DNA of 64,000 nt from positions 307,445 through 371,444 of the forward strand of contig NZ_BSTM01000005.1 of the NCBI RefSeq assembly GCF_030269515.1, written 5' to 3'. The position numbers were made by a program, and so were the translations under genes. This document shows positions 17,184-24,460 of the stretch, piece by piece. A model generated the notes under the pieces. It worked only from the letters and a program-made list of their open reading frames with translations. It searched no databases and had not been told where the DNA came from. This DNA is from Actinomadura sp. NBRC 104412 (GTDB taxonomy: Bacteria > Actinomycetota > Actinomycetes > Streptosporangiales > Streptosporangiaceae). How positions within the stretch are numbered: the stretch's first letter is position 1; each line of letters begins with the position of its first letter.

Positions 17184-18686
17184 ATGTCCGTACACCGGCT
17201 CACACTCGGCGACGTACTCGGCGAGCACCGGCGTGGCCGGCCGCACGGCACCGCCGTCGTCGACGGCGACGTACGGCTCACCTATCCCGAGCTCGACGAC
17301 CGAGTGGACAGGCTGGCAGGGGCGCTCGCCGCGGACGGCGTCACGTCCGGCGGGCGGGTGCTGTGGCTCGGCCAGAACTCCTTCCGCGTGCTGGAGCTGC
17401 TGCTGGCCTGCGGGCGGCTCGGCGCGATCTTCTGCCCCGCCAACTGGCGGCAGACCGCCGACGAGCTGGCCCACGTCCTGGACGACCTCACTCCCACGGT
17501 CGTCGTGTGGGAGGAGTCCGAGGCGGTAGAGAAGGCGCGCGGGCAGGTCTCCTTGGACGCGCGCTGGGTGCGTTCGGGCGAGGAGTACGAGTCGTACGTC
17601 GCGGCGGCCGTCCCGGCGCCCGAGGCCGAGGTCGCGGCGGACGCACCCGTTCTCGCGCTCTACACGGCCGCGTTCGATGGGCGTCCCAACGCGGCGCTGC
17701 TGAGCCACTCCGCGCTGATCGCCCACAGCATGTCGCTGCTGCACGTCCGCCAGATGGAGGACGGCTTCACCTTCCTGGCCTGCGGGCCGCTGTTCCATGT
17801 GGGCACGATGATGTTCACGCTGGCGACGTTCCAGATCGGCGGGAAGCTGGTCTTCACGCCCGCGTTCGATCCCGCCGAGGTCTGCCGGCTGATCGACGCC
17901 GAGAAGTGCACGCAGGCGTTCCTGTTCGGCCCCATGATCGACGGTCTGGTGGAGGCCAACAAGGACCGGACCTACGACCTGTCGTCCCTGCGCTTCGTCT
18001 CGCACTCCCCCGAGTGGGACGCGATGATCACTGTGGACGACAGCCCGTGGTGCGCGTCCAAGATGGGCGGGTACGGGCAGACCGAGGTCGGCGGCATGCT
18101 CACCTTCCTCGGCCTGGGCATGGGCGGCAAGGGCTTCGCCGGCCGGAGCTCACCCCTGGTCCACGTCCGGATCCTGGACGCCTCGGGCGAGGAGGTCGCG
18201 CCGGGCGAGGTCGGCGAGATCTGCGCGCGCGGGCAGAGCCTGTTCTCCGGCTACTGGAACCGCCCCGAGCTGAACGCGGCGAAGACCGCCGGCGGCTGGC
18301 ACCACACCGGCGACCTGGGCCGCCGCGAGGAGGACGGCACGATCACCTTCATCGGCCCGAAGCTGCGGATGATCAAGTCGGCCAACGAGAACATCTACCC
18401 GGCCGAGGTGGAGCGCGCCCTCAAGTCCCACCCGTCCGTGACGGACGCCGCCGTGATCGGCGTCCCGGACGACCGCTTCGGCCAGTCCCCGAAGGCCATC
18501 GTGGTGCTCGCGGAGGGCGCGAAGGCCACCGCCGAGGAGATCATCGAGCATGTGCGCGGCCAGATCGCCTCGTACAAGAAGCCGAGGGACGTGGAGTTCG
18601 CCGATTCCATCCCCAAGAAGGGCTTCACCCCCGACTACGACGCCCTGGACGCCCAATACGGCGGCGGCGCCTACCCAGGCACCTGA
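17184..18686 (+). CDS. AMP-forming acyl-CoA ligase with altered P-loop
   Basis: ANL-superfamily ligase, 500 residues, which should activate a carboxylic acid as AMP ester and then CoA thioester. Later motifs are intact: GYGQTEVGG near residue 295, the HHTGDLGRREEDG hinge aspartate region, and the C-terminal catalytic Lys in IPKKGFTPDY. The ATP-binding motif usually written YTSGTTGxPKG is instead LYTAAFDGRPNAALLSH near 160, with the lysine replaced by Asn. Several actinobacterial FadD proteins share this form, so it may still be active. ATG at 17184 follows aggaggcg. The operon is headed by the luciferase-like gene. Confidence 0.9.
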   Translation: MSVHRLTLGDVLGEHRRGRPHGTAVVDGDVRLTYPELDDRVDRLAGALAADGVTSGGRVLWLGQNSFRVLELLLACGRLGAIFCPANWRQTADELAHVLDDLTPTVVVWEESEAVEKARGQVSLDARWVRSGEEYESYVAAAVPAPEAEVAADAPVLALYTAAFDGRPNAALLSHSALIAHSMSLLHVRQMEDGFTFLACGPLFHVGTMMFTLATFQIGGKLVFTPAFDPAEVCRLIDAEKCTQAFLFGPMIDGLVEANKDRTYDLSSLRFVSHSPEWDAMITVDDSPWCASKMGGYGQTEVGGMLTFLGLGMGGKGFAGRSSPLVHVRILDASGEEVAPGEVGEICARGQSLFSGYWNRPELNAAKTAGGWHHTGDLGRREEDGTITFIGPKLRMIKSANENIYPAEVERALKSHPSVTDAAVIGVPDDRFGQSPKAIVVLAEGAKATAEEIIEHVRGQIASYKKPRDVEFADSIPKKGFTPDYDALDAQYGGGAYPGT

Positions 18687-18711
18687 CCCCACCCAAGGAG
18701 CATCAAGCCAG

Positions 18712-18913
18712 CCCCGAACGGCGCCCAGGCGTTGCGATCGCGACCGAAGGCAGGGGCGAGCGCCAGCGAGACCCTGATCGCGGAGCGAGCCCCCTGGGCG
18801 AGTCGAAGCGATGCAGCGACCGCCGCAAGCACGACAAGCGAGGAGCGCCAGCGACGAGCGCAGCTCGCGCCTGCAACAAACACAGCCGCAACCACCCCAG
18901 CCCCCAACCCCAA
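18712..18913 (+). repeat. Structured intergenic repeat, tandem copy 1
   Basis: First unit of a 201-202-bp tandem array. Helix A is CAGGG (18751-18755) with CCCTG (18772-18776). Helix B is GCAAGCACGA (18825-18834) with TCGCGCCTGC (18865-18874), which leaves two A-C mismatches, as if this unit were a mosaic of the other two types. It begins 26 bases after the ligase stop. Confidence 0.85.
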
Positions 18914-19114
18914 CCCCGAACGGCGGCCAAGCGTTGCGATCGCGACCGAAGGCAGGTTCCGAGCCTGCGAGGAACCTGATCGCGAAGCGAGCCCCCAGGC
19001 GAGTCGAAGCGATGCAGCGATCGCCGCAGGCGCGACAAGCGAGGAGCGCCAGCGACGAGCGCAGCTCGCGCCTGCAACAAACACAGCCGCAACCACCCCA
19101 GCCCCCAACCCCAA
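18914..19114 (+). repeat. Structured intergenic repeat, tandem copy 2
   Basis: Second unit. Helix A is CAGGTTCC (18953-18960) with GGAACCTG (18971-18978), a perfect 8 bp. Helix B is GCAGGCGCGA (19026-19035) with TCGCGCCTGC (19066-19075), a perfect 10 bp. Outside the helix-A variable part it is nearly identical to copies 1 and 3. Confidence 0.85.
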
Positions 19115-19284
19115 CCCCGAACGGCGGCCAAGCGTTGCGATCGCGACCGAAGGCAGGGGCGAGCGCCAGCGAGACCCTGATCGCGCAGCGAGCCCCTAGG
19201 CGAGTCGAAGCGATGCAGCGATCGCCGCAAGCACGACAAGCGACGAGCCGTCAAGGCGAGGAGCGCAGCTCGTGCTTGCAATAA
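19115..19284 (+). repeat. Structured intergenic repeat, tandem copy 3
   Basis: Third unit, shorter at its end. Helix A is CAGGG (19154-19158) with CCCTG (19175-19179). Helix B is GCAAGCACGA (19227-19236) with TCGTGCTTGC (19270-19279), a perfect 10 bp. Between the helix-B arms a few bases differ (cgacgagccgtcaag), and the unit ends at the stop codon of the convergent cyclase gene. No gene lies in 18687-19287; reading frames across the array follow the repeat. Confidence 0.85.
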
Positions 19285-19287
19285 GAA

Positions 19288-20217
19288 CTACACCACGGCG
19301 ATCGGGTTGATGGGGCTGGCGGTTCCGCCTTCGATGAGGAGGGGGGCCGCGGCGAACAGGAAGTCGCCGCGGCCCGTTTCCGCGAGTCCTTCGAGCCAGA
19401 GCATTTCGGCCAGGTGGATGCCGTGCCGCCACAGGAGGATCATGTGCAGGTCGTCGGTGAGGTCTTCGTCGGCGAGCTGGCGGGCGTTGAGGCCGCCGAT
19501 GGCGGCGTTGTCGCTGGCCACCATGGAGACGTCGCGTGCGGCGAGCCAGCGGCCGGCGTCGGCGGAGAGGCCCGGCTGCCCGGACCAGTAGGCGTCGGGT
19601 CCTTCGGTGTGCCATACCTGCGGCCAGCCTGTACGGATCACGGCTATGTCGCCTGCGCGCAGTTCGATCCCTGTTCCTTCCAGGCATGCCTCAAGGTCGT
19701 CCGGGGTGATGCGGTCGTCGGCGTTCAGGTGCGGGACGTTTTTGGACGCCGGTACGTCGAAGAGGACGCCTCTGCCGACGACGGGGCCGGCTTTGTCGAT
19801 GCCGCAGCGTCCTGCCCCGTACGAGCGGACGCGGTTGGCCGGATGCCCGTTGTAGATCGCGTCCCCGGTCCACATGTGGCACAAGGCGTCCATGTGGGTG
19901 GTGGTTCCGTGCGGGGTCACGACCAAGGCATCGTCGGCCACGCGCAAGCCGACGCCCACGGCCCTTGCCCCGGCCGCGTAGTCTCCACCGTCCACCGACA
20001 TGAAGTGCTGCGGCAGGGGGCGTCCGCGCAGGTGCGGCACGGTCGTCGGGGCGGGCGAGGACGTGGCCCCCCGTATGGGCAGGGACAGGCTGAGGACGCG
20101 TCCTTCCTTGACGCACCGGGCCGCCGCCAGGACCGCTTCGGGAGTCAGCAGGTTGAGGGCACCGCGTTCGTCTTCGGCACCCCAGCGTCCCCAGTTGTTG
20201 GGTTCATCGAGCATCAT
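19288..20217 (-). CDS. Cyclase-family metal-dependent hydrolase
   Basis: Putative cyclase/kynurenine-formamidase fold protein, 309 residues. The metal-binding signature HMDALCHMW (HxDxxxH) is near residue 107, and the C-terminal HGIHLAEMLWLEGLAE matches the family's H-x-x-x-x-E motif. Members hydrolyse cyclic or formylated amides and lactones. ATG at 20217 (or the next codon). It is divergent from the serine hydrolase gene with only 34 bases between. No operator of the island motif is in that gap. A role in ring opening is possible but unproven. Confidence 0.88.
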   Translation of the reverse strand: MMLDEPNNWGRWGAEDERGALNLLTPEAVLAAARCVKEGRVLSLSLPIRGATSSPAPTTVPHLRGRPLPQHFMSVDGGDYAAGARAVGVGLRVADDALVVTPHGTTTHMDALCHMWTGDAIYNGHPANRVRSYGAGRCGIDKAGPVVGRGVLFDVPASKNVPHLNADDRITPDDLEACLEGTGIELRAGDIAVIRTGWPQVWHTEGPDAYWSGQPGLSADAGRWLAARDVSMVASDNAAIGGLNARQLADEDLTDDLHMILLWRHGIHLAEMLWLEGLAETGRGDFLFAAAPLLIEGGTASPINPIAVV

Positions 20218-20251
20218 TCGGTTTCAGACCTTCCATCGAGAGGACCGCAGG

Positions 20252-21463
20252 ATGACCACAGTCGAAGGCACATGCGACCCGGCCTTCTCCGGTGTACGGG
20301 ACGTCTTCGAGCGCAATTTCGCCGAGGGCCGCGAGCTGGGCGCCGCCGTGGCGGTGTACGTGGGTGGGCGCAAGGTGGTCGACCTGTGGGGCGGGGTGGC
20401 CGACCACCGCACGGGCCGGGAGTGGACTGCTAAGACGCCCTGTTTCGGTTTCTCGTGCACCAAGGCGGTGACGGCGACGGCCGCTCTGCTGCTCGCCGAG
20501 CGCGGCGCGTATGACGTGGACGGCCCGGTCACGGCTTGGTGGCCCGAGTACGGGACGCACGGCAAGGAGGGGACGACGGCCGCCCATCTGCTGTCGCACC
20601 AGTCGGGGCTGCCCGCGTTCGCCCGTCCGGTCTCCGCGGAGGAGGCGGCGGACGCGCCGGCGCGGGCCGCCGAGCTGGCGGCGCAGGAGCCCGAGTGGAC
20701 GCCGGGCGAGGGCCACGGCTACCACGCGCTGACGTACGGGTGGCTGGCAGGCGAGATCGTGCGGCGGCTGTCGGGTGGGCGGACGGTCGGCGAGTTCGTG
20801 CGGGACGAGTTCACCGGTGACCTGGACCTGTGGATCGGCGCTCCGGACGAGGTGATCGAACGTGCGGCGAAGCTGCGCGCGAGCCGTCCCAGAAGGCCCT
20901 CGGAGAGCGCTGACGAGCCCGCTCAGGGCGCGACATCCGATGCCCGCGAGGAGAAGGCGGCCGCGCGTGATGAGAGCGTCCTGAGCCGTATGGCGAGCGC
21001 GTACACCGACCCTGCGAGCCGCCTCAACCGGGCGCTCAACAACCCCAGCCCCGGGAAGGGCGGTTACAACAACCCGGTGGTGCTGCGCGCCGGCTGGCCG
21101 TCCGCGGGGATGGTCGCCACCGCGCCGGGGCTCGCCGGTTTCTACCGCGATCTCGTGGCGGGGCGGATTCTCAAGCCGGAGACGCTCCGGGAGGCCATCA
21201 AGCCGAGGGTGAGCGGCCCGGACCTCACCTTGCTGGTCGACAGTTCTTTCGGGCTCGGCTACATGCGCCCCTCGAAGACGTTCTTCACTCCTGCGGCGGG
21301 ACGCAAGTCCGCGTTCGGCCATACGGGTGCGGGCGGCTCCATCGGCATGGGAGACATGGAGGCCGGCCTGGCCGTCGCCTACCTTCCCAACCTGATGGGC
21401 GACCAGCTTTCGGGAGACCTTCGCGCCTACGGCCTGGTCGAAGCGGTCTACGCGTCGCTGTAG
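20252..21463 (+). CDS. Serine hydrolase, beta-lactamase/EstB fold
   Basis: Class C beta-lactamase-like esterase, 403 residues, without a signal peptide, so probably cytoplasmic. The nucleophile is in SCTK (SxxK) within FGFSCTKAVTA near residue 69. The Tyr motif is YHALTYGW near 160, and the third motif is HTGAGG near 355. A charged insertion of about 40 residues (about 210-250, rich in Arg/Glu/Ala) is unusual and may be a surface loop. ATG at 20252 follows gagaggaccgcagg. Members of this fold act on esters rather than antibiotics, and ester hydrolysis would fit the catabolic setting. Confidence 0.88.
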   Translation: MTTVEGTCDPAFSGVRDVFERNFAEGRELGAAVAVYVGGRKVVDLWGGVADHRTGREWTAKTPCFGFSCTKAVTATAALLLAERGAYDVDGPVTAWWPEYGTHGKEGTTAAHLLSHQSGLPAFARPVSAEEAADAPARAAELAAQEPEWTPGEGHGYHALTYGWLAGEIVRRLSGGRTVGEFVRDEFTGDLDLWIGAPDEVIERAAKLRASRPRRPSESADEPAQGATSDAREEKAAARDESVLSRMASAYTDPASRLNRALNNPSPGKGGYNNPVVLRAGWPSAGMVATAPGLAGFYRDLVAGRILKPETLREAIKPRVSGPDLTLLVDSSFGLGYMRPSKTFFTPAAGRKSAFGHTGAGGSIGMGDMEAGLAVAYLPNLMGDQLSGDLRAYGLVEAVYASL

Positions 21464-21474
21464 AAGAGGGGTCA

Positions 21475-22215
21475 TCACTGCATCGTGATGCCGCCGCTGA
21501 CCGAGAGGGTCTGGCCGGTGATGTACTCGGCGCGGTCGGTGCAGAGGAAGGCGACGATGCCGGCGATGTCGTCGGGGCGCCCGATGCGGCGCAAGGGGAT
21601 CTGCTTGGCGAGCTTGTCCAGGAGCCCCGGATGGCTTTCGGACACCTTGCGGACCATGGGGGTGTCGGTGGGGCCGGGGCAGACGACGTTGCTCGTGACT
21701 CCGCCTTCCGCGGCTTCGCGGGCAAGGGTCTTGGCGAGGCCGAACAGCCCCGATTTCGTCGCCGCGTAGGCGCCTTCCCCGCCCGAGCCCGCGCGCGCCC
21801 CGTCAGAGGAGATGAAGACGAGGCGTCCCCACCCGCGTTCGGTCATGCCGGGGAGCAGCGCGCGGGTGAGTTGCATCGGGGCACGCAGGTTGATGCGCCA
21901 CATGAGGTCCCAGTGGGCTGGGTCGCTGTCCACGAACGGCTCGACGATGCTGACCCCTGCGTTGTGGACGAGGATGTCGATGTCCCCGACCTCTGCGGTG
22001 AAGCGGTCGATGTCGTTTGGGTCGCCCAAGTCGACCTTCAGCGGGGTGCAGGTGTCGCCGAGTGACGTGGCGGTTTCCTGGGCGGCGGCGAGGTCGAGGT
22101 CGGCGACCACGACACGGGCGCCGAGCGCGGCGAGGTCGGCGCATATGGCACGGCCGATGCCTCCTGCTCCGCCCGTGACCACGGCGGTACGTCCTGCGAG
22201 GCTCATTCCGTCCAT
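21475..22215 (-). CDS. Short-chain dehydrogenase (SDR)
   Basis: NAD(P)-dependent oxidoreductase, 246 residues. The Rossmann glycine motif is TGGAGGIG near residue 14, the central NAG motif is VHNAG, and the active site is Ser (FISSDGARAGSGG) with YAATK. The end VSGGITMQ is typical. I place the start at ATG 22215 (ggtga five bases before); a start at 22248 would overlap the gene upstream by 19 bases. It is second in an operon behind the isochorismatase-like gene and so under operator site 8. Confidence 0.9.
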   Translation of the reverse strand: MDGMSLAGRTAVVTGGAGGIGRAICADLAALGARVVVADLDLAAAQETATSLGDTCTPLKVDLGDPNDIDRFTAEVGDIDILVHNAGVSIVEPFVDSDPAHWDLMWRINLRAPMQLTRALLPGMTERGWGRLVFISSDGARAGSGGEGAYAATKSGLFGLAKTLAREAAEGGVTSNVVCPGPTDTPMVRKVSESHPGLLDKLAKQIPLRRIGRPDDIAGIVAFLCTDRAEYITGQTLSVSGGITMQ

Positions 22216-22229
22216 GGCGTTCACCGTGC

Positions 22230-22859
22230 TCACCGTGGACCTTCCCATGCCGCGATGAGGTCGTCCGTCGTCACTCGTGCGGCGAGGAGGCTGATGGTGT
22301 TGGCCATGACGGCGTCACCGTACTCGGCGGGCATGCCCGCGACGGCGTCGGTGAGGACGACGACGCGATAGCCGAGGTTGACCGCCTCCAAGCACAGGCC
22401 GGGGATGCCCAGGTTGAGGGACACCCCGATCGCGACGACCGTGCGTACGTCCAGAGAACGCAGGGTCTGGTCCAGGGACGTGCCGGTGAACGGGGAGAAC
22501 CCGTGGTACCGGCGGGCCTCGATGTCGGACGGGTCGGCCAGCTCCGGGACGACCTCGATGGCCCCTGTGCCCTCCAGCATGTGCTGTGGGTCGCGCAGGA
22601 GCGCTTTGATGAAGGGGGCGTTGCCGGTATGGCTTCCCGCCCGGTCGGGGCGGAAGGCGGCCGTGCATTGGATGACCCGTACGCCTGCGAGGCGGGCGGC
22701 GGCGGCAGCGCGGGCGGCGTTGTCCACCACCCGGCGTTCCGCGCAGGACTTCACCAGCTCTGGGAACTTGGCGAGGTCGCCGATGACGCCGCGCTGCATC
22801 TCCATCACCAGCAGCGCGGTGTGCCCGGGACCGGCCAGTTCGGCAAGATCGATCGCCAC
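22230..22859 (-). CDS. Isochorismatase-fold protein lacking the catalytic triad
   Basis: The fold is clear from LLVMEMQRGVIGD at the N-terminus, RYHGFSPFTGTSLDQTLR in the middle and VVAIGVSLNLGIPGLCLEAVNLGY near residue 150. The three residues used for catalysis in cysteine hydrolases are all changed: the Asp of the first motif is Glu, the Lys before the SxF motif is absent, and the nucleophilic Cys position is Gly. It may bind rather than hydrolyse, or use another mechanism. I choose GTG at 22859 because operator site 8 and a TAGATT -10 place transcription at about that base; a TTG at 22868 is the alternative. Length 209. Confidence 0.8.
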   Translation of the reverse strand: MAIDLAELAGPGHTALLVMEMQRGVIGDLAKFPELVKSCAERRVVDNAARAAAAARLAGVRVIQCTAAFRPDRAGSHTGNAPFIKALLRDPQHMLEGTGAIEVVPELADPSDIEARRYHGFSPFTGTSLDQTLRSLDVRTVVAIGVSLNLGIPGLCLEAVNLGYRVVVLTDAVAGMPAEYGDAVMANTISLLAARVTTDDLIAAWEGPR

Positions 22860-22868
22860 GCTTGTCAA

Positions 22869-22884
22869 TCTAGCACTTGCTTGG
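22869..22884. promoter_or_regulatory. Operator site 8
   Basis: TCTAGC-actt-GCTTGG, 10 of 12 arm positions. On the minus strand it reads CCAAGC-aagt-GCTAGA and runs into TAGATT, a good -10 element, about ten bases before the GTG of the isochorismatase-like gene. Confidence 0.65.
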
Positions 22885-22921
22885 GCGCGGCCTCCGGGGA
22901 CGGGCTGTAGCGTTCCGGCCC

Positions 22922-23620
22922 ATGGAGGTACGCGATCTGCACCCGTGGCCGGACACGGCCGCGGAGGCCATGGCCGTCCAGGACCGGCTCCGCCCGCTGC
23001 TCGTCCTGGACGGGCCCGGCCCCGCGTCCCCTCGCACCGTCGCGGGCCTGGACGTGTCCTACGCGGACGGCGACGGCCCCAGCCGCCTCGCCGCCGCCGT
23101 CGTGGTCCTGGAGACCCGGACGCTCTCGGTCGTCGAGACCTCGGTCGTGACGGGCACAGCGGCGTTCCCGTACGTCCCGGGGCTCTTCGCGTTCCGCGAG
23201 CTGCCCGCCCTCATCGAGGCGCTCAGGCGGCTCACCGTCGTGCCGGACGTGCTGGTCTGCGACGGCTACGGCGTGGCCCATCCGCGCCGCTTCGGCCTCG
23301 CCTGCCACCTCGGGGTCCTGACCGGGCTGCCCTCGTTCGGCGTCGCCAAGACCCCGTTCACCGGTTCGTACGACCCGCCGGGCGAGGAGCGCGGCGCGTC
23401 CGCCCCGCTGCGGGACCCGGGCACCGGCGAGGTCGTCGGACGGGTGCTGCGCACGCGTGAGGGCGTCAGGCCGGTGTTCGTCTCCGTGGGCCACCGGATC
23501 GGCCTGGACGCCGCCTGCGAGCTCGCACTCGCCCTCTCCCCGCGCTACCGGCTGCCGGAGACCACCCGCCGGGCCGACCGCCTCTCCCGGGACGCCCTGG
23601 CCGGCCTCCTGGCCTCGTAG
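22922..23620 (+). CDS. nfi: Endonuclease V (deoxyinosine 3'-endonuclease)
   Basis: DNA repair enzyme that nicks next to deoxyinosine from adenine deamination, 232 residues, the usual size. Catalytic acids are visible: Asp in GLDVSY near residue 43, Glu in PYVPGLFAFRELP near 88, and Asp in VCDGYGVAHPRRFGLA near 109. GVAKTPF near 138 is also conserved. ATG at 22922 is chosen because homology begins there. It stands between two catabolic operons and appears unrelated to them. Confidence 0.93.
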   Translation: MEVRDLHPWPDTAAEAMAVQDRLRPLLVLDGPGPASPRTVAGLDVSYADGDGPSRLAAAVVVLETRTLSVVETSVVTGTAAFPYVPGLFAFRELPALIEALRRLTVVPDVLVCDGYGVAHPRRFGLACHLGVLTGLPSFGVAKTPFTGSYDPPGEERGASAPLRDPGTGEVVGRVLRTREGVRPVFVSVGHRIGLDAACELALALSPRYRLPETTRRADRLSRDALAGLLAS

Positions 23621-23647
23621 GGCCCTGACAGGGGTATTGTTCGCTAA

Positions 23648-23665
23648 CCAAGCGTGCGCTAGGTT
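23648..23665 (+). promoter_or_regulatory. Operator site 7 overlapping a -10 element
   Basis: CCAAGC-gtgc-GCTAGG (23648-23663), 11 of 12 arm positions. The right arm overlaps TAGGTT (23660-23665), whose end is eight bases before the ATG at 23674, so the message is probably leaderless and the repressor would cover the promoter. Confidence 0.75.
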
Positions 23666-23673
23666 GGCTCGCG

Positions 23674-24075
23674 ATGGACCAGCCGCGCCCCGTACCCGCG
23701 CCGAGCCCGCAGACCGAGCCTTACTGGGCCGCCTGCGGGCGTGGTGAGCTCGCGCTCCAGCGGTGCGGCGGGTGCGCGCGGTTCGTCCACTTCCCCGAGG
23801 TCCGCTGCCCCTTCTGCGGCGGCACCGACCTCGCCTACACCAAGGTCGGCGGACGCGGCACGGTGCACACCTTCAGCGTCATCCACCGCTCGTTCCTGCC
23901 CGGCTTCGAGCCCCCGTACGTCATCGCATGGATCGACCTGCCCGAAGGCGCCCGCGTCTTCGGCGACGTGACGGATTGCCCGCACGAGGCCGTACGGGTG
24001 GGCATGCCGGTCGAGGTGCATTTCGCAGAGCTCGATGGGTTCGGCCCTATCCCCCACTGGAGGCCCGCAGCATGA
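23674..24075 (+). CDS. DUF35 zinc-ribbon/OB-fold acyl-CoA partner protein
   Basis: 133 residues. The N-terminal rubredoxin-like zinc ribbon has CGGC near residue 31 and CPFCGG near 44, followed by an OB-fold (GRGTVHTFSVIHRSFLPGF, then PYVIAWIDLPEGARVFGDV). Proteins of this kind form complexes with thiolase-like lipid-transfer proteins and bind CoA substrates. A likely partner is the thiolase-like protein encoded at 13698-14870, which carries the same operator. First gene of a five-gene operon; its stop overlaps the next start (ATGA). Confidence 0.9.
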   Translation: MDQPRPVPAPSPQTEPYWAACGRGELALQRCGGCARFVHFPEVRCPFCGGTDLAYTKVGGRGTVHTFSVIHRSFLPGFEPPYVIAWIDLPEGARVFGDVTDCPHEAVRVGMPVEVHFAELDGFGPIPHWRPAA

Positions 24076-24416
24076 CCCGGATCGGCAATGTCCTCTATGG
24101 CGCCAAGGACGTGGGCGAGATGGTCCGCTTCTACCGCGACGCCCTGGGCCTCGACGTGAAGTTCCAGGACGGAGACCGGTTCGCGGCTCTCGACGGTGGC
24201 GGCACCACGTTCGCCTTGGCCGGGCCTGAGGAGGACGTGACCGGGGGCGAACCGGCCGTGTCGTTCAAGGTCGACGACGTGGCCGCCATGACGGACAAGC
24301 TCACCGCGGCCGGGGCCACCCTCGTACGCGGACCTGAGGAAGGGCCCCATGAGATACGCGCGGTCCTGCGCGACCCCTCTGGCAATCCCTTCATCCTCTA
24401 CGCCGGTCGCAGCTGA
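24072..24416 (+). CDS. VOC-family (glyoxalase-like) protein
   Basis: 114-residue vicinal-oxygen-chelate protein with two beta-alpha-beta units: IGNVLYGAKDVGEMVRFYRDALGLDV at the start and VSFKVDDVAAMTDKLTAAGATLV in the second half, ending PSGNPFILYA. Members act as isomerases, epimerases, lyases or dioxygenases, often on CoA esters such as methylmalonyl-CoA. The N-terminal metal His is not at its usual place (YGAKDV), so the activity is open. Start overlaps the DUF35 stop, indicating translational coupling. Confidence 0.85.
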   Translation: MTRIGNVLYGAKDVGEMVRFYRDALGLDVKFQDGDRFAALDGGGTTFALAGPEEDVTGGEPAVSFKVDDVAAMTDKLTAAGATLVRGPEEGPHEIRAVLRDPSGNPFILYAGRS

Positions 24417-24460
24417 TCCCTAGCCATCCCCACCCGTTGCAACGAGGAGACGAACGAGCC

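Noticed and set aside
18712..19284. Tandem array resembling a CRISPR or an integron cassette array
   Set aside because: Units of about 201 bp are repeated end to end without unique spacers, no cas or integrase gene is near, and the same element occurs singly at 63722. The conserved arms do not look like attC sites.
18703..19284. Open frames of 150-190 codons on both strands across the repeat array
   Set aside because: Their sequences simply repeat with the DNA units, are rich in Arg/Gln/Pro, and lack start signals; the differences between copies preserve stems, not codons.
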